This document shows positions 1 through 9,610 of a DNA stretch of 64,000 nt, piece after piece (the first letter of the stretch is position 1; each line of letters starts with the position of its first letter). The DNA comes from Alphaproteobacteria bacterium (lineage in GTDB: Bacteria > Pseudomonadota > Alphaproteobacteria > CACIAM-22H2): positions 561,724 through 625,723 of the forward strand of contig JAFKFM010000006.1 in NCBI GenBank assembly GCA_017308135.1, read 5' to 3'. Position numbers and translations under genes: made by a program. The notes beneath the pieces are model-generated. The model did no database searches, was not told the DNA's origin, and was given only the letters and a program-made list of their open reading frames with translations.

Positions 1-1910
1 CCGGTCTCGGCATCGAGCGTGCAATCGTTCGCGACGAAACCCGCATCGCCGCGCGCCTTCAACGCCGCTTCGACGATCGGATGGCGCCCGCCTTCGATTT
101 CGAACACGCGCGACGCATCGACGACGGGGCGCGACCAATCGCCATCGACGGCGAGATCCGCACTCGCGGCGGCGACATCGAGTGCGGCGAGTGCTTGCGC
201 CGCGCGCGCGATCTCGCTGCCCTTGGCGACCACGTCGCGCACCAGCGTGGCGAAGAGTTCGAGCTCGACCGCCAGCGCCTTGTCGCGCGCCCCGGAGATG
301 CGCGATTCGAGTTCGGACAGATCGACGGTGGTGAAGCGCACCGCGCCCGCCATCGTCTGGCGATGGATGAAATCGCCGCCCGGCTTCAAAAGCTTTTCGC
401 CGTGTTGGGCGTTCACTTCGACGTAATAGCCGATGACGTTGTTGTGCTTGATCTTCAACGCCGAGATTTTCGTCTCGTCGGCGTATTTCTGCTGCAACCC
501 CGCGATCAGGCGCCGTCCTTCGTCGCGCGCTTCGATCAGCGTGTCGAGCTCGGGCGCATAGCCCTTGGCGATGAATCCGCCGTCGCGCGCATCGAGCGGC
601 AGATCGGCGGCCAGCGCGCGTGTCAGCGTATCGGCGAGTTCGCCATGCTCGCCCAAATCGTCGAGCGCTTGGACGATGCCGGCGGGCAGCGTCACGTCGC
701 CCGCATGGCCGCGCAGTTCCGCGCGCACTTGCGGCAGCTTGCGCAAGCCCAGGCCGATGCCGGAAAGATCGCGCGGACCGCCGCGCCCCAACGCCAAACG
801 CTGCAACGCGCGTTCGAGATCGGGGAAACCGGCCAGCGTGTTGCGCAGCGCGTCGCGCGCGCGCGACGCGGCAACGAAGAACCCGACCATGTCGAGCCGT
901 GCCGCAATGGCGGCCGCGTCGGTCAAGGGCGCGCCCAAGCGTTGCGCCAGCAAGCGCGCCCCGGCGGGCGTTTTGGTGCGATCGATGGTCGCGAGCAGCG
1001 AGCCGCGCTTTTCGCCGCTTTGGGTTTCGGTGAGCTCCAACGATCGCCGCGTCGCGGGATCGATTTCCATCGTGCCGCTTTCGGCGTTGCGTGCGGGCGG
1101 CGTCAAACGCGGCAGGCGGCCTTTCTGCGTCAGCTCGACATAATCGACCAGCGATCCGGCGGCGGCGATTTCCGCGCGGCCGAAATTGCCGAAGCCATCG
1201 AGCGATTTGACGCCATAGAGCGTTTCAAGGCGCCGGCGCCCGTTTTCGGAATCGAACCGCGCCGATGGCAGCGGTGTCAGCAGCGCCTTGAACGGTTCAA
1301 TGGCGCCCGCCAGATCGGCGGCGCCGGCCAAGCGTTCCGAGAGCAACAGCTCGCCGGGTGCGACGCGCGCCAACGCGGCCCCCAAGCCGGCGGCGGAAAC
1401 GCTCTGCACGCGGAAATCGCCGGTCGACATGTCGAGCCACGCAAGGCCCATGGCGCCGGCGGCTTCGGCGAGGCAAGCGAGATAATTGTTGGATCGCGCG
1501 TCGAGCAACGTGTCTTCGACCAGCGTGCCGGGTGTCACCAAGCGCACGACATCGCGCTTCACCACGCTTTTAGCGCCGCGCTTCTTGGCTTCCTCGGGCG
1601 CTTCCATCTGTTCGCAGATCGCTACGCGGAAGCCTTGGCGGATCAGCCGGGCGAGATACGCCTCGTGCGCATGCCAGGGTACGCCGCACATCGGGATCTC
1701 CTGTCCCAGATGCAGGCCGCGCTTGGTCAATGTCAGATCGAGCGCCTTCGCAGCTGCAACAGCGTCGTCGAAGAACATCTCGTAGAAATCGCCCATCCGA
1801 TAGAACAGCAAGGCGTTCGGATATTGGCGTTTCAATTCCAGGTACTGCGCCATCATCGGGGTGACGGCGGCATCTGTTTCGCGGGGTGGAGCTGTGTTGG
1901 TATCGGTCAT
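1..1910 (-). CDS. mutS: DNA mismatch repair protein MutS (C-terminus outside window)
   Basis: Recognises mismatches and small loops and starts methyl-independent or nick-directed repair with MutL. The minus strand reads about 636 codons from an ATG at 1908-1910 to the left edge. The N-terminal domain I signature is plain: the residues [15 protein letters not shown] hold the Phe-x-Glu mismatch wedge, followed by a typical domain I with the [10 protein letters not shown] stretch. The frame ends at FVANDCTLD, just before the expected Walker A loop, so the ATPase domain lies beyond the window. It is divergent from maeB. There is no purine-rich ribosome site before the ATG, and a -10-like box lies only 10 nt upstream, so the leader may be very short. 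Confidence 0.95.
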   Translation of the reverse strand, partial: MTDTNTAPPRETDAAVTPMMAQYLELKRQYPNALLFYRMGDFYEMFFDDAVAAAKALDLTLTKRGLHLGQEIPMCGVPWHAHEAYLARLIRQGFRVAICEQMEAPEEAKKRGAKSVVKRDVVRLVTPGTLVEDTLLDARSNNYLACLAEAAGAMGLAWLDMSTGDFRVQSVSAAGLGAALARVAPGELLLSERLAGAADLAGAIEPFKALLTPLPSARFDSENGRRRLETLYGVKSLDGFGNFGRAEIAAAGSLVDYVELTQKGRLPRLTPPARNAESGTMEIDPATRRSLELTETQSGEKRGSLLATIDRTKTPAGARLLAQRLGAPLTDAAAIAARLDMVGFFVAASRARDALRNTLAGFPDLERALQRLALGRGGPRDLSGIGLGLRKLPQVRAELRGHAGDVTLPAGIVQALDDLGEHGELADTLTRALAADLPLDARDGGFIAKGYAPELDTLIEARDEGRRLIAGLQQKYADETKISALKIKHNNVIGYYVEVNAQHGEKLLKPGGDFIHRQTMAGAVRFTTVDLSELESRISGARDKALAVELELFATLVRDVVAKGSEIARAAQALAALDVAAASADLAVDGDWSRPVVDASRVFEIEGGRHPIVEAALKARGDAGFVANDCTLDAET

Positions 1911-1920
1911 GTCGGAAGTG

Positions 1921-1948
1921 AGAATAATTTAGGCAGCGCCGCGTGCAA
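1921..1948 (-). promoter_or_regulatory. Candidate sigma70 promoter of mutS
   Basis: On the minus strand TTGCAC (1948-1943), 16 nt, TATTCT (1926-1921). The predicted start of transcription is only about 4 nt before the mutS ATG. Seen by eye only. Confidence 0.4.
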
Positions 1949-1976
1949 TGCAGCATTTGAATTCTGCGCCGAGTTT

Positions 1977-2006
1977 TTGACGGCGCGGGCTCGATACACG
2001 TACCAT
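1977..2006 (+). promoter_or_regulatory. Candidate sigma70 promoter of maeB
   Basis: TTGACG (1977-1982), 18 nt, TACCAT (2001-2006), giving a leader of about 70 nt before maeB. A GTTATAAC palindrome follows at 2010-2017 and could be an operator. Inferred from motif match alone. Confidence 0.4.
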
Positions 2007-2082
2007 AGCGTTATAACGAGGTCGCGCATCTTGCGCCGGCCCGCACCGGAAACGCGTTTTCAGCATAAAGGCGAAGCCGAAC

Positions 2083-4386
2083 ATGACCTCCCATTCCGCG
2101 CCCGTCACCGAACAGGACGCGCTGCTCTTCCATCAGCAAGGCGGCAAAGCCGGCAAGATCGAAGTCGTCGCGACGAAGCCGCTGACGACCGCGCGCGATC
2201 TGTCGCTCGCCTATTCGCCCGGCGTGGCGTGGCCGTGCCTGCATATCGCGAAGAACCCCGACGCGGCCTACGACTACACGTCGAAGGGCAATCTCGTCGC
2301 CGTGATCTCCAACGGCACGGCGGTGCTGGGGCTCGGCGATTTGGGCGCTTTGGGCGGCAAGCCGGTGATGGAAGGCAAGGCCGTTCTGTTCAAACGTTTC
2401 GCCGACGTCGACTCGATCGACCTCGAAGTCGATACGAAGGACGTCGACCAATTCGTCAATTGCGTGCGCTATCTGGGCGTCACCTTCGGCGGCATCAATC
2501 TCGAAGACATCAAAGCACCCGAGTGCTTCGTCATCGAGCAGCGCCTGCGCGAACTGCTCGACATTCCGGTGTTCCACGACGACCAGCACGGCACGGCGAT
2601 CGTCGCCGCCGCCGGGTTGATCAACGCGCTGGAACTCACCGGCCGCAACATCGCGACGACCAAGATGGTCATCAACGGCGCGGGTTCGGCGGGTATCGCT
2701 TGCGCCGAACTGGTCAAGGCGATGGGCATGAAGCACGAGAACGTGATCTTGTGCGACACCAAGGGCGTCATCTACCAGGGCCGCACCGATTCCATGAACC
2801 AATGGAAATCGGCGCATGCGGCCCCGACCAAGGCGCGCACGCTGAAGGAAGCGATGGAAGGGGCCGACGTGTTTTTCGGCCTGTCGGTCAAGGGCGCCGT
2901 CGACAAGGCGATGGTCCGTTCGATGGCCGCGCAGCCGATCATCTTCGCGATGGCGAACCCGGATCCCGAAATCACGCCGGAGGAGGCGAAGGAAGCGCGC
3001 GCCGACGTGATCATCGCGACCGGCCGGTCGGACTACCCGAACCAGGTCAACAACGTTCTCGGCTTCCCGTTCATCTTCCGCGGCGCGTTGGATGTGCGCG
3101 CGCGCACGATCAACGAGGAGATGAAGATCGCCGCCGCCCACGCGATCGCCGCCTTGGCGCGCGAAGACGTGCCCGACGGGCTCGACGCCGCCTATGCCGG
3201 CCGCAAGCTGCAATACGGGCCCGAATACATCATCCCCGTGCCCTTCGATCCGCGTTTGATTTCGGTCGTGCCCGCCGCCGTCGCCAAGGCGGCGATGGAT
3301 TCGGGTGTGGCGCGCAAACCCATCGCGGATATGGAAGCCTATCGCCACGCGTTGCAGCTGCGCCGCGATCCCGCGGGCGCGATGCTCGACCGCATTTTCG
3401 AAACGGTGAAGGCGAACCCCAAGCGCGTCGTCTTCGCCGAGGGCGAGGAGGAAAAGACGATCCGCGCCGCGATCGCCTTCCGCAATTCGGGCTACGGCAC
3501 GCCGGTTCTGATCGGCCGCGAAGATCGCGTGGCCGAGGCGATGCGCAACGCCCATATCAATCAGTCGGCGTCGCAGCTCGGGCTCGAAGTGCATAACGCG
3601 CGCCTGTCGAAGGACAACAAGCGCTACGCCGATTATCTCTATGCGCGCCTGCGCCGCCACGGCTCGCTGCATCGCGATTGCCAGCGTCTGGTCAATCAGG
3701 ACCGCAACGTGTTCGCGGCGCTGATGGTCGCGACGGGCGACGCCGACGCGATGGTGACGGGCACGACGCGCTCCTACTACCAAGCGCTGGAGGACATCAC
3801 CCGCGTGATCGACGCCGAGAAGGGCAAGCGCTTCATCGGCCTCACCGTGATGATGACCAAGGAACGCACCGTCTTCGTCGCGGACACGACGGTGACGGAA
3901 CTGCCCAACGCGCGCGACATGGCCGAAATCGCCATCGCGGCGGCGGCGGCGGCGCGCAAGCTCGGGCACGAGCCGCGCGTGGCGCTCACCTCCTTCTCCA
4001 ATTTCGGCAATCCGGTGCGCGAGAAGGCGTCCCAGGTGCGCGAAGCGGTGCAGGAATTGGAGCGCATGCACGACGGCGGGCGCGAGATCGATTTCGAATT
4101 CGACGGCGATATGAGCCCCGAAGTCGCCCTCGACTACGATCTGATGAAGAACCTCTATCCCTTCGCGCGCCTGACGGGCCCCGCCAACGTGCTGGTCATG
4201 CCGGGCCTGCATTCGGCGAATATCTCGTCGAAGCTGGTGCAGATGCTGGCGGGCGGCACGGTCGTCGGCCCGATCCTGGTGGGCTTGGCCTCGCCCGCCC
4301 AGATCGCGCAGGTCGGTGCTTCGGTCGGCGACATCGTCAACATGGCGGCGTTGGGCGCCTTCCAGGCGATCGCCAAGCAGGGTTGA
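2083..4386 (+). CDS. maeB: NADP-dependent malic enzyme with phosphotransacetylase-like domain
   Basis: Oxidatively decarboxylates malate to pyruvate, supplying NADPH and linking the TCA cycle to gluconeogenesis. At 767 aa it has the full two-domain length of proteobacterial MaeB. The malic domain occupies roughly residues 1-430 and carries the SPGVA segment, the [12 protein letters not shown] motif and the NAD-fold [12 protein letters not shown]. From about residue 435 there is a phosphotransacetylase-like domain that usually lacks transferase activity and binds acetyl-CoA as an allosteric signal. The ATG at 2083 follows a weak AAGG-like site. It is a single gene, divergent from mutS, and is followed by an inverted-repeat element rather than by a coupled gene. 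Confidence 0.95.
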   Translation: MTSHSAPVTEQDALLFHQQGGKAGKIEVVATKPLTTARDLSLAYSPGVAWPCLHIAKNPDAAYDYTSKGNLVAVISNGTAVLGLGDLGALGGKPVMEGKAVLFKRFADVDSIDLEVDTKDVDQFVNCVRYLGVTFGGINLEDIKAPECFVIEQRLRELLDIPVFHDDQHGTAIVAAAGLINALELTGRNIATTKMVINGAGSAGIACAELVKAMGMKHENVILCDTKGVIYQGRTDSMNQWKSAHAAPTKARTLKEAMEGADVFFGLSVKGAVDKAMVRSMAAQPIIFAMANPDPEITPEEAKEARADVIIATGRSDYPNQVNNVLGFPFIFRGALDVRARTINEEMKIAAAHAIAALAREDVPDGLDAAYAGRKLQYGPEYIIPVPFDPRLISVVPAAVAKAAMDSGVARKPIADMEAYRHALQLRRDPAGAMLDRIFETVKANPKRVVFAEGEEEKTIRAAIAFRNSGYGTPVLIGREDRVAEAMRNAHINQSASQLGLEVHNARLSKDNKRYADYLYARLRRHGSLHRDCQRLVNQDRNVFAALMVATGDADAMVTGTTRSYYQALEDITRVIDAEKGKRFIGLTVMMTKERTVFVADTTVTELPNARDMAEIAIAAAAAARKLGHEPRVALTSFSNFGNPVREKASQVREAVQELERMHDGGREIDFEFDGDMSPEVALDYDLMKNLYPFARLTGPANVLVMPGLHSANISSKLVQMLAGGTVVGPILVGLASPAQIAQVGASVGDIVNMAALGAFQAIAKQG

Positions 4387-4394
4387 GCATCGCC

Positions 4395-4491
4395 GTCATC
4401 CCGGCCGAGCGTTAGCGAGAGCCGGGATCTATTTGGGAGCCTAGACCCCGGATCGGCGCCGGCGCGAATGCGCCGGCTGGTCCGGGGTGAC
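4395..4491. repeat. REP-like intergenic inverted-repeat element
   Basis: A 97-bp element with terminal inverted repeats: GTCATCCCGG at 4395-4404 matches CCGGGGTGAC at 4482-4491 with one G-T type mismatch. Inside are two further hairpins: CCGGC/GCCGGG around 4401-4426, and a nested stem CCCCGGA (4446-4452) to TCCGGGG (4481-4487) enclosing GCGCCGGCGC/GCGCCGGC. This style of small intergenic palindrome is common in alphaproteobacteria and may end maeB transcription. I see no second copy in the window. Confidence 0.6.
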
Positions 4492-4502
4492 GGAGAAATA
4501 AG

Positions 4503-4790
4503 ATGGATCTGGCCGCCTTCCGCGCGACGTTGAAAAACGACAAGCCGCCGCCGGGCCTCACCCGCCCGGTGGAGGCCTTGTGGCACGCCGGGCGCGGCGA
4601 TTGGGATGCGGCGCATAAGCTCGTCCAGCAGGACGAAGGCGAGCCGAAGCACGATTGGGTGCATGCTCATCTGCATCGCGTCGAAGGTGATCTGTCGAAC
4701 GCGGGCTATTGGTATCGCCGCGCCAAGCAGCCGGCGGAAACCGGTCCGCTCGACGCCGAATGGGCGAAGATCGCCGAAGCGCTGCTTTAG
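4503..4790 (+). CDS. Conserved hypothetical protein, 95 aa
   Basis: A small soluble protein of a type I recognise as widespread but uncharacterised in alphaproteobacteria. Its core has a helical, single-TPR-like look: a GRGDWDAAHKLVQ helix, then WVHAHLHRVEGD and NAGYWYRRAKQP, as in one and a half tetratricopeptide units. There are no signal peptide or membrane segments. The start ATG at 4503 is 12 nt after the inverted-repeat element. Its stop codon overlaps the stop of the convergent prephenate dehydrogenase gene by 4 bp. No function can be assigned. Confidence 0.8.
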   Translation: MDLAAFRATLKNDKPPPGLTRPVEALWHAGRGDWDAAHKLVQQDEGEPKHDWVHAHLHRVEGDLSNAGYWYRRAKQPAETGPLDAEWAKIAEALL

Positions 4791-5671
4791 GCCTGCTTGG
4801 CCTGCACGATCGAGCGGCGGATTTTGCGCGCTTTGGCGAACAGGCGTTCGAGTGTGGCGCCCTCGTCGTGGCGGATCGCCTTCTGCATCGTCGCGATATC
4901 CTCGTAGAGCCGGCCCATCATTTCGAGCACGGCGTCCTTGTTGGCGAGGAACACGTCGCGCCACATCACCGGATGCGACGCGGCGACGCGCGTGAAATCA
5001 CGGAAGCCGCTGGCGCTGTATTTGATGACTTCGGCGCGCAAGGTGCTTTCGAGGTCGCTGGCCGTGTTCACGATCGTGTAGGCGATCAGATGCGGCACAT
5101 GGCTGGTGATCGCCAGCACGCGATCATGGTGTGCGGGCGTCATGCGCGCGGTCTTCGAGCCGATGCGCTTCCAAAACGCTTCGACCTTTTGCGCCGCGTC
5201 CTTCGGCGTGCCGCGCACCGGGGTCACGATGCACCAGCGATCTTTGAACAACTCGGCGAAGCCGGATTCCGGCCCAGAATTTTCCGTGCCCGCGATCGGA
5301 TGGGCCGGAACAAGATGCACACCGCTGCGCAAGCTCGCGCCCAAACCGTCGAGCGCCGGCCGCTTGACCGAGCCGACATCCGAAAGGATGGCACCCTTCT
5401 TCATCGCCTTGCCCAGCACTTTGCCGAGCTTGGGATAGGTCGAGAGCGGCGATGCGACGATGACGAGATCGGCCTTCGCCGCCGCCTTCGCCGGATCGGC
5501 GGCGATTTCGTCGGCGAGTTTCAGTCTGGCGATGGTCCGGCGCGCAGGCGCGGAAATGTCGCACGCGACGATGCGACTGACCGCTCCCGATTTGCGCGCG
5601 GCGCGCGCGATCGACGAGCCGATCAGCCCGAAGCCGATAATCGCCAGCGTGTCGACGATCGGTTTTGCCAT
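4787..5671 (-). CDS. Prephenate/arogenate dehydrogenase (TyrA/TyrC family)
   Basis: Converts prephenate to 4-hydroxyphenylpyruvate, or arogenate to tyrosine, with NAD(P)+, in tyrosine synthesis. The 294-aa protein starts with a Rossmann fold, IIGFGLIGSSIAR at about residues 10-22. It then has DVGSVK and the family signature HPIAGTENSGP, whose histidine contacts the substrate ring. It is the stand-alone dehydrogenase without a mutase domain; the mutase-type domain is encoded two genes upstream. It begins 2 bp after the hisC stop, so it is the last gene of a three-gene operon. Substrate preference cannot be read from sequence. Confidence 0.93.
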   Translation of the reverse strand: MAKPIVDTLAIIGFGLIGSSIARAARKSGAVSRIVACDISAPARRTIARLKLADEIAADPAKAAAKADLVIVASPLSTYPKLGKVLGKAMKKGAILSDVGSVKRPALDGLGASLRSGVHLVPAHPIAGTENSGPESGFAELFKDRWCIVTPVRGTPKDAAQKVEAFWKRIGSKTARMTPAHHDRVLAITSHVPHLIAYTIVNTASDLESTLRAEVIKYSASGFRDFTRVAASHPVMWRDVFLANKDAVLEMMGRLYEDIATMQKAIRHDEGATLERLFAKARKIRRSIVQAKQA

Positions 5672-5673
5672 GA

Positions 5674-6762
5674 TCAGGCTTTCATGAAATCGGAAAGGGC
5701 GGCGAGGACTTTGCGCATTTCGTCCTCGGTGCCCAGCGTGATGCGCAGGAAATCCGGCAGGCCGTAATTCGCCACCATGCGCGGAATGATCGCGCGCGAC
5801 ATCAGGAAGTCGTTCGCCGCCGAAGCCGTCTTGCCGGTTTTCGGGAATTCGATCATCACGAAATTGCCGACCGAGGGCAGCGTCGTCAGACCGAGCTTCG
5901 CGACCTCGCCCGGGAACCAGGCGAGCATCTTGTCGTTATGCGCGCGGGACGCGTCCTGGTGCGCCATGTCTTCCAGCGCCGCCACGCCTGCGGCTTGCGC
6001 GATCGCCGACACGTTGAAGGGGCCGCGCACGCGGTTCAGCACGTCGATCACGTTGGCGGGCGCGTAGGCCCAGCCCAGGCGCATGCCGCCCATCGCGAAA
6101 ATCTTCGAGAAGGTGCGCAGCATCACCGTGTTCTCGCCGGCATCGACCAGCTCGGCGCCCGCACTGTAGTCGTTGCGCGCGACGAACTCGGCATAGGCCG
6201 CGTCGACGATCAGCAGCGTGTGCGGCGGCAAGCCGTCGCGCAGGCGCTTCATTTCGGCCGCCGAGATATAGGAGCCGGTCGGGTTGTTCGGGTTGGCGAC
6301 GAAGCAGATCTTCGTCTTCGGGCCCGCCTTGGCGATCAGCGCGTCCACGTCGGTGCGATAGCCTTTCTCGTCCGCCGTCACCGGGGTTGCCCCGGCGGCA
6401 TGGGTCGAGATCGGGTACATGACGAAGCCGTACTGGCTGTAGAGCACTTCGTCGCCGGGGCCGGCATAGGCCTTGACCAGCAGCGCGATCAGTTCGTCCG
6501 AACCCGCACCCACGACGATGCGCTCGGGATCGAGGCCGAAGCGCTTGCCGATCGCCGCCCGAATGGCCGAAGCGCCGCCATCGGGATAGCGATGCATCTC
6601 GGCGGCGGCCTTCGCGGCTGCTTCCAGCGCCTTGGGCGACGGGCCCAGCGCCCCTTCGTTGGACGACAGCTTGATCGGCTTGGCGCCGCCCGGCACCGAC
6701 GATTTTCCGCCGACATAGGGCGAAATCTTCATCACACCGGGCTTGGCTTCGGGACGGCTCAT
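5674..6762 (-). CDS. hisC: Histidinol-phosphate/aromatic aminotransferase
   Basis: PLP-dependent class I/II aminotransferase. HisC converts imidazole acetol phosphate to histidinol phosphate; many copies also transaminate aromatic oxo acids. Of 362 aa, residues near 33 carry LSSNEGALGPSP, VANPNNPTGSYI lies mid-protein, and the PLP lysine is in TFSKIFAMGGMRLGW (Lys about 220). It is placed between a chorismate mutase-type gene and a prephenate dehydrogenase. This suggests its main job here is the aromatic step, as seen for HisC2-type enzymes; that is an inference. It overlaps the upstream gene by 4 bp, so translation is likely coupled. Confidence 0.92.
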   Translation of the reverse strand: MSRPEAKPGVMKISPYVGGKSSVPGGAKPIKLSSNEGALGPSPKALEAAAKAAAEMHRYPDGGASAIRAAIGKRFGLDPERIVVGAGSDELIALLVKAYAGPGDEVLYSQYGFVMYPISTHAAGATPVTADEKGYRTDVDALIAKAGPKTKICFVANPNNPTGSYISAAEMKRLRDGLPPHTLLIVDAAYAEFVARNDYSAGAELVDAGENTVMLRTFSKIFAMGGMRLGWAYAPANVIDVLNRVRGPFNVSAIAQAAGVAALEDMAHQDASRAHNDKMLAWFPGEVAKLGLTTLPSVGNFVMIEFPKTGKTASAANDFLMSRAIIPRMVANYGLPDFLRITLGTEDEMRKVLAALSDFMKA

Positions 6763-7619
6763 CGGCGAATTCCTTTGTTGCGCGCGCGCGGCGTATTACC
6801 AGCCGCCGAGGCCAGCGCCAAGGGCAGCGCGTAGCCGCCCGCCAAGCGCACGCGCGCATCCTTGCCCGCCAGTGCCGCCAAGCGCGGATCGTTCGCCGCG
6901 ATCGCCGCCGCGCAGACCGCCAGCACGCATTGGCCGGTCTTGTCGGACGTTTCGGCCAGGATGCGTTCCAGCGCGATGCCGGCATCGGCGAAACGCTTGG
7001 CGATTCGGGGCCGCGACACGGCCTCGTCGAACTCGACGACCAGCAAATGGCGGTCGTCGCCCGACGGATCGAAGGCTTGCTTGCCGACGACCAAACCGCC
7101 GGGCTGGGTTTCGGTGCCGTCGACGGGCAAGCGCGCGATGACTTGCGTCCCGTCGCGGCCGATTCGCGTCCACCACGGCGTGTCGGAATCCTCGGGCGAG
7201 GGGAACACGGCGATGCGCACCGCGCCGTCGGCGAGCATCGAGAACAGGCGCGACGCACCATCGACGCCGCGCACCGGATCGCCCAGGCCGAAATGGCGCT
7301 GCGCCAAATCGGCGAGCCAAGCGGGTTCGTTCAACGCGCCGATCGCGAACGGGCCTTGCAGGCGGGTGAAGCTCGTCACCACATCGCGCCAGATGCGCAC
7401 GACCAGATCGGCGGGCAAGGGGCCGGCGATGCGCTTGGTCAAACGCCGCAGGATCTGCATCTCGCGGCCCGGCCGGCACAACACGCCGCCCGATCCGCCC
7501 TTCGCGGCCTGAACCTCGTCCATTTTGCGCGCGCGCTCGGCCAGCAGGTCGAGCAGCTTGTCGTCGATCGCGTCGAGCTGGCGGCGGATCGCGGTGAGTT
7601 TGTCTTCGCTTCCTTCCAT
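6759..7619 (-). CDS. Chorismate mutase (AroQ-type) domain protein with long C-terminal extension
   Basis: About 286 aa. Residues 1-85 look like the all-helical AroQ mutase that turns chorismate into prephenate: the start MEGSEDKLTAIRRQLDAIDD, then LLDLLAERARKMDEV and a PGREMQILRRL stretch. The remaining 190 residues (for example HWIV-less segments such as PWWTRIGRDG and HLLVVEFDEA) do not show the Thr-Arg-Phe motif of prephenate dehydratase. They may be a diverged regulatory or dehydratase-like domain. I chose the ATG at 7619; an in-frame TTG at 7670 would add 17 residues. It is the first gene of an operon with hisC and the prephenate dehydrogenase. Confidence 0.85.
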   Translation of the reverse strand: MEGSEDKLTAIRRQLDAIDDKLLDLLAERARKMDEVQAAKGGSGGVLCRPGREMQILRRLTKRIAGPLPADLVVRIWRDVVTSFTRLQGPFAIGALNEPAWLADLAQRHFGLGDPVRGVDGASRLFSMLADGAVRIAVFPSPEDSDTPWWTRIGRDGTQVIARLPVDGTETQPGGLVVGKQAFDPSGDDRHLLVVEFDEAVSRPRIAKRFADAGIALERILAETSDKTGQCVLAVCAAAIAANDPRLAALAGKDARVRLAGGYALPLALASAAGNTPRARNKGIRR

Positions 7620-7660
7620 GACGCGGGGAAAATGCCACACTCCACGCTTCGGGGCGACGC

Positions 7661-7689
7661 TTGAATCCAACGGCGCGCCGGGCCATGTT
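7661..7689 (+). promoter_or_regulatory. Candidate promoter of metX-metW
   Basis: TTGAAT (7661-7666), 17 nt, CATGTT (7684-7689). It lies between the divergent chorismate mutase and metX genes. Low information, by eye only. I looked for a SAM-II-type riboswitch in this leader and saw none. Confidence 0.3.
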
Positions 7690-7748
7690 CCCTTTCAAAT
7701 CACGGGAAAAGACCTTTGTCCGCGACGCCACGTATCGCCGCCGTCGAT

Positions 7749-8891
7749 ATGACGGCCCCGGATTCACCGGGCCAACGCTTCGAGATTCCGGCCGATCGGC
7801 CGTTGAAGCTCGATTCGGGCGTCGAATTCGGCCCGGTTACCGTCGCGTACCGCACTTACGGCGCGCCCAACGCCGATAAATCGAACGCGATCCTGGTCTG
7901 CCATGCGCTGACCGGGGATCAGTTCGTCGCCGATACGCATCCCGTCACCGGCAAACCCGGCTGGTGGGAAGCGATCGTCGGTCCGGGCAAAATCCTCGAT
8001 ACCGATCGTTACTGGATCATCTGCGCCAATGTGCTGGGCGGCTGCATGGGTTCCTCGGGGCCCAAATCGATCGATCCCGCGACCGGCCAGCCTTATGGGC
8101 TGAAATTCCCGGTCATCACGATCGGCGACATGGTGCAGGCGCAGGCCCGGCTTCTCGACCATCTCGGCATCGGGCAGCTGTTCTGCGTCATCGGCGGCTC
8201 GATGGGCGGGATGCAGGTGCTCGATTGGGTCTCGACCTATCCCGAGCGCGTCTTCGCCGCGATCCCCATCGCCACATCCTATCGGCACTCCGCGCAGAAC
8301 ATCGCGTTCCACGAAGTCGGCCGCCAAGCGATCATGGCCGATCCCGATTGGCGCGGCGGCGATTACTTAAGTGCGGGCACGCTGCCGCATCGCGGCCTGG
8401 CGGTGGCGCGCATGGCGGCGCACGTGACGTATCTGTCCGAACAGGCGCTGCACCGGAAATTCGGCCGGCGCTTGCAGAACCGTGCGGCGTTGTCCTACGG
8501 CTTCGACGCCGATTTCCAGGTCGAATCCTATCTGCGCCATCAGGGATCGACCTTCGTCGATCGCTTCGACGCGAATTCCTATCTCTACATCACCCGCGCG
8601 ATGGATTATTTCGACCTTCAGGCCGAGCATGGCGGTTCGCTGCCCGCCGCCTTCGAAGGCACGAAGACGCGCTTCTGCGTCGTCAGCTTCACCTCGGATT
8701 GGCTGTTCCCGACCTCGGAAAGCCGCACGCTGGTCCATGCGCTGAACGCCGTCGCGGCGAACGTGTCCTTCGTCGAGATCGTGTCCGACAAGGGCCACGA
8801 TGCGTTCCTGCTGGACGAGCCCGATCTGCACAACACGCTGCAAGGCTTCCTCAACGGCTGCGCGGAGCGGCGGGGTTTGCGCGGCAAATGA
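7749..8891 (+). CDS. metX: Homoserine O-acetyltransferase (MetX)
   Basis: Acylates homoserine, the first dedicated step of methionine synthesis. It has an alpha/beta-hydrolase fold of about 380 aa, with [11 protein letters not shown] early and the nucleophile elbow [12 protein letters not shown]. The acid and base residues sit in TSDWLFP and KGHDAFLLD near the C-terminus. I chose the ATG at 7749; a TTG at 7716 with a better GGGA-like site would add 11 residues. Sequence alone does not settle acetyl versus succinyl donor. It overlaps metW by 4 bp (ATGA), the usual metXW pair. Confidence 0.93.
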   Translation: MTAPDSPGQRFEIPADRPLKLDSGVEFGPVTVAYRTYGAPNADKSNAILVCHALTGDQFVADTHPVTGKPGWWEAIVGPGKILDTDRYWIICANVLGGCMGSSGPKSIDPATGQPYGLKFPVITIGDMVQAQARLLDHLGIGQLFCVIGGSMGGMQVLDWVSTYPERVFAAIPIATSYRHSAQNIAFHEVGRQAIMADPDWRGGDYLSAGTLPHRGLAVARMAAHVTYLSEQALHRKFGRRLQNRAALSYGFDADFQVESYLRHQGSTFVDRFDANSYLYITRAMDYFDLQAEHGGSLPAAFEGTKTRFCVVSFTSDWLFPTSESRTLVHALNAVAANVSFVEIVSDKGHDAFLLDEPDLHNTLQGFLNGCAERRGLRGK

Positions 8892-9544
8892 CCGAACCTT
8901 CGTTCCTGTCGGCGGCCGCCCAAGCGCGCCCGCGCGCCTCGATCCGCGTCGATCTTAAGACCATCGGCGAGATGATCGAGCCGGGCAGCCGCGTGCTGGA
9001 TATCGGCTGCGGCGACGGCGCGTTGTTGGATTGGCTCAGCCACGAGAAAAACGTCGACGGGCGCGGCATCGAATTGAGCCAGGCGGGCGTGAACGCCTGC
9101 GTCGCGCAAGGCCTGTCGGTCATTCAGGGCGACGCGGATACGGACCTCAAAGATTATCCGACCGGCGCCTTCGATTACGCGATCCTGTCGCAAACGCTGC
9201 AAGCGACCTGGGACCCCAAAACCGTGCTCGGCCATCTGGTGCGCATCGGCAAGCGCGCGGTCGTGTCTTTCCCGAATTTCGGCGTCTGGCATGTGCGCTT
9301 GAAGCTGCTGGTCGGCGGCAAGATGCCGGTGACCGATTCGCTCGATCAATCCTGGTACGAAACGCCGAACGTGCATCTGTGCACGATCGACGATTTCGTC
9401 GATCTTTGCCGCGTTTTGAACATCGACATCGAATACGCCCAAGTGCTCGATGCGGCGGGGCGGCCCAAAGGCCTGCGCGCGCCCGGGTTTTTCGCCAATC
9501 TGCTGGGCGAGCAAGGCTTGTTCGTGTTGAAGCGCGCGCGGTGA
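8888..9544 (+). CDS. metW: Methionine biosynthesis protein MetW
   Basis: A 218-aa SAM-methyltransferase-fold protein that always accompanies this kind of MetX and is needed for full homoserine acyltransferase function in proteobacteria. Motif I reads [12 protein letters not shown] at about residues 37-48, and the family-specific [10 protein letters not shown] and NFGVWHVRL segments are present. The ATG overlaps the metX stop, so the two are translationally coupled. No terminator of high quality follows. A GCCGG/CCGGC pair at about 9573-9590 could weakly end the transcript. Confidence 0.93.
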   Translation: MTEPSFLSAAAQARPRASIRVDLKTIGEMIEPGSRVLDIGCGDGALLDWLSHEKNVDGRGIELSQAGVNACVAQGLSVIQGDADTDLKDYPTGAFDYAILSQTLQATWDPKTVLGHLVRIGKRAVVSFPNFGVWHVRLKLLVGGKMPVTDSLDQSWYETPNVHLCTIDDFVDLCRVLNIDIEYAQVLDAAGRPKGLRAPGFFANLLGEQGLFVLKRAR

Positions 9545-9610
9545 AATTCTAAAGTCGCGGTCCACCAAATCGCCGGGCCTCCAATCCGGCTTTCCGGGAG
9601 ATCGACGCCG

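Noticed and set aside
81..3596. Open plus-strand frame of more than 1,000 codons opposite mutS and across maeB
   Set aside because: It is antisense to mutS and out of frame in maeB; the composition is Arg/Gly/Ala-rich without any known motif, a by-product of GC-rich codon bias.
7620..7748. SAM-II or other SAM riboswitch before metX
   Set aside because: The expected conserved AAAGG and pseudoknot bases are not visible, and the region is mostly upstream of a weak promoter.
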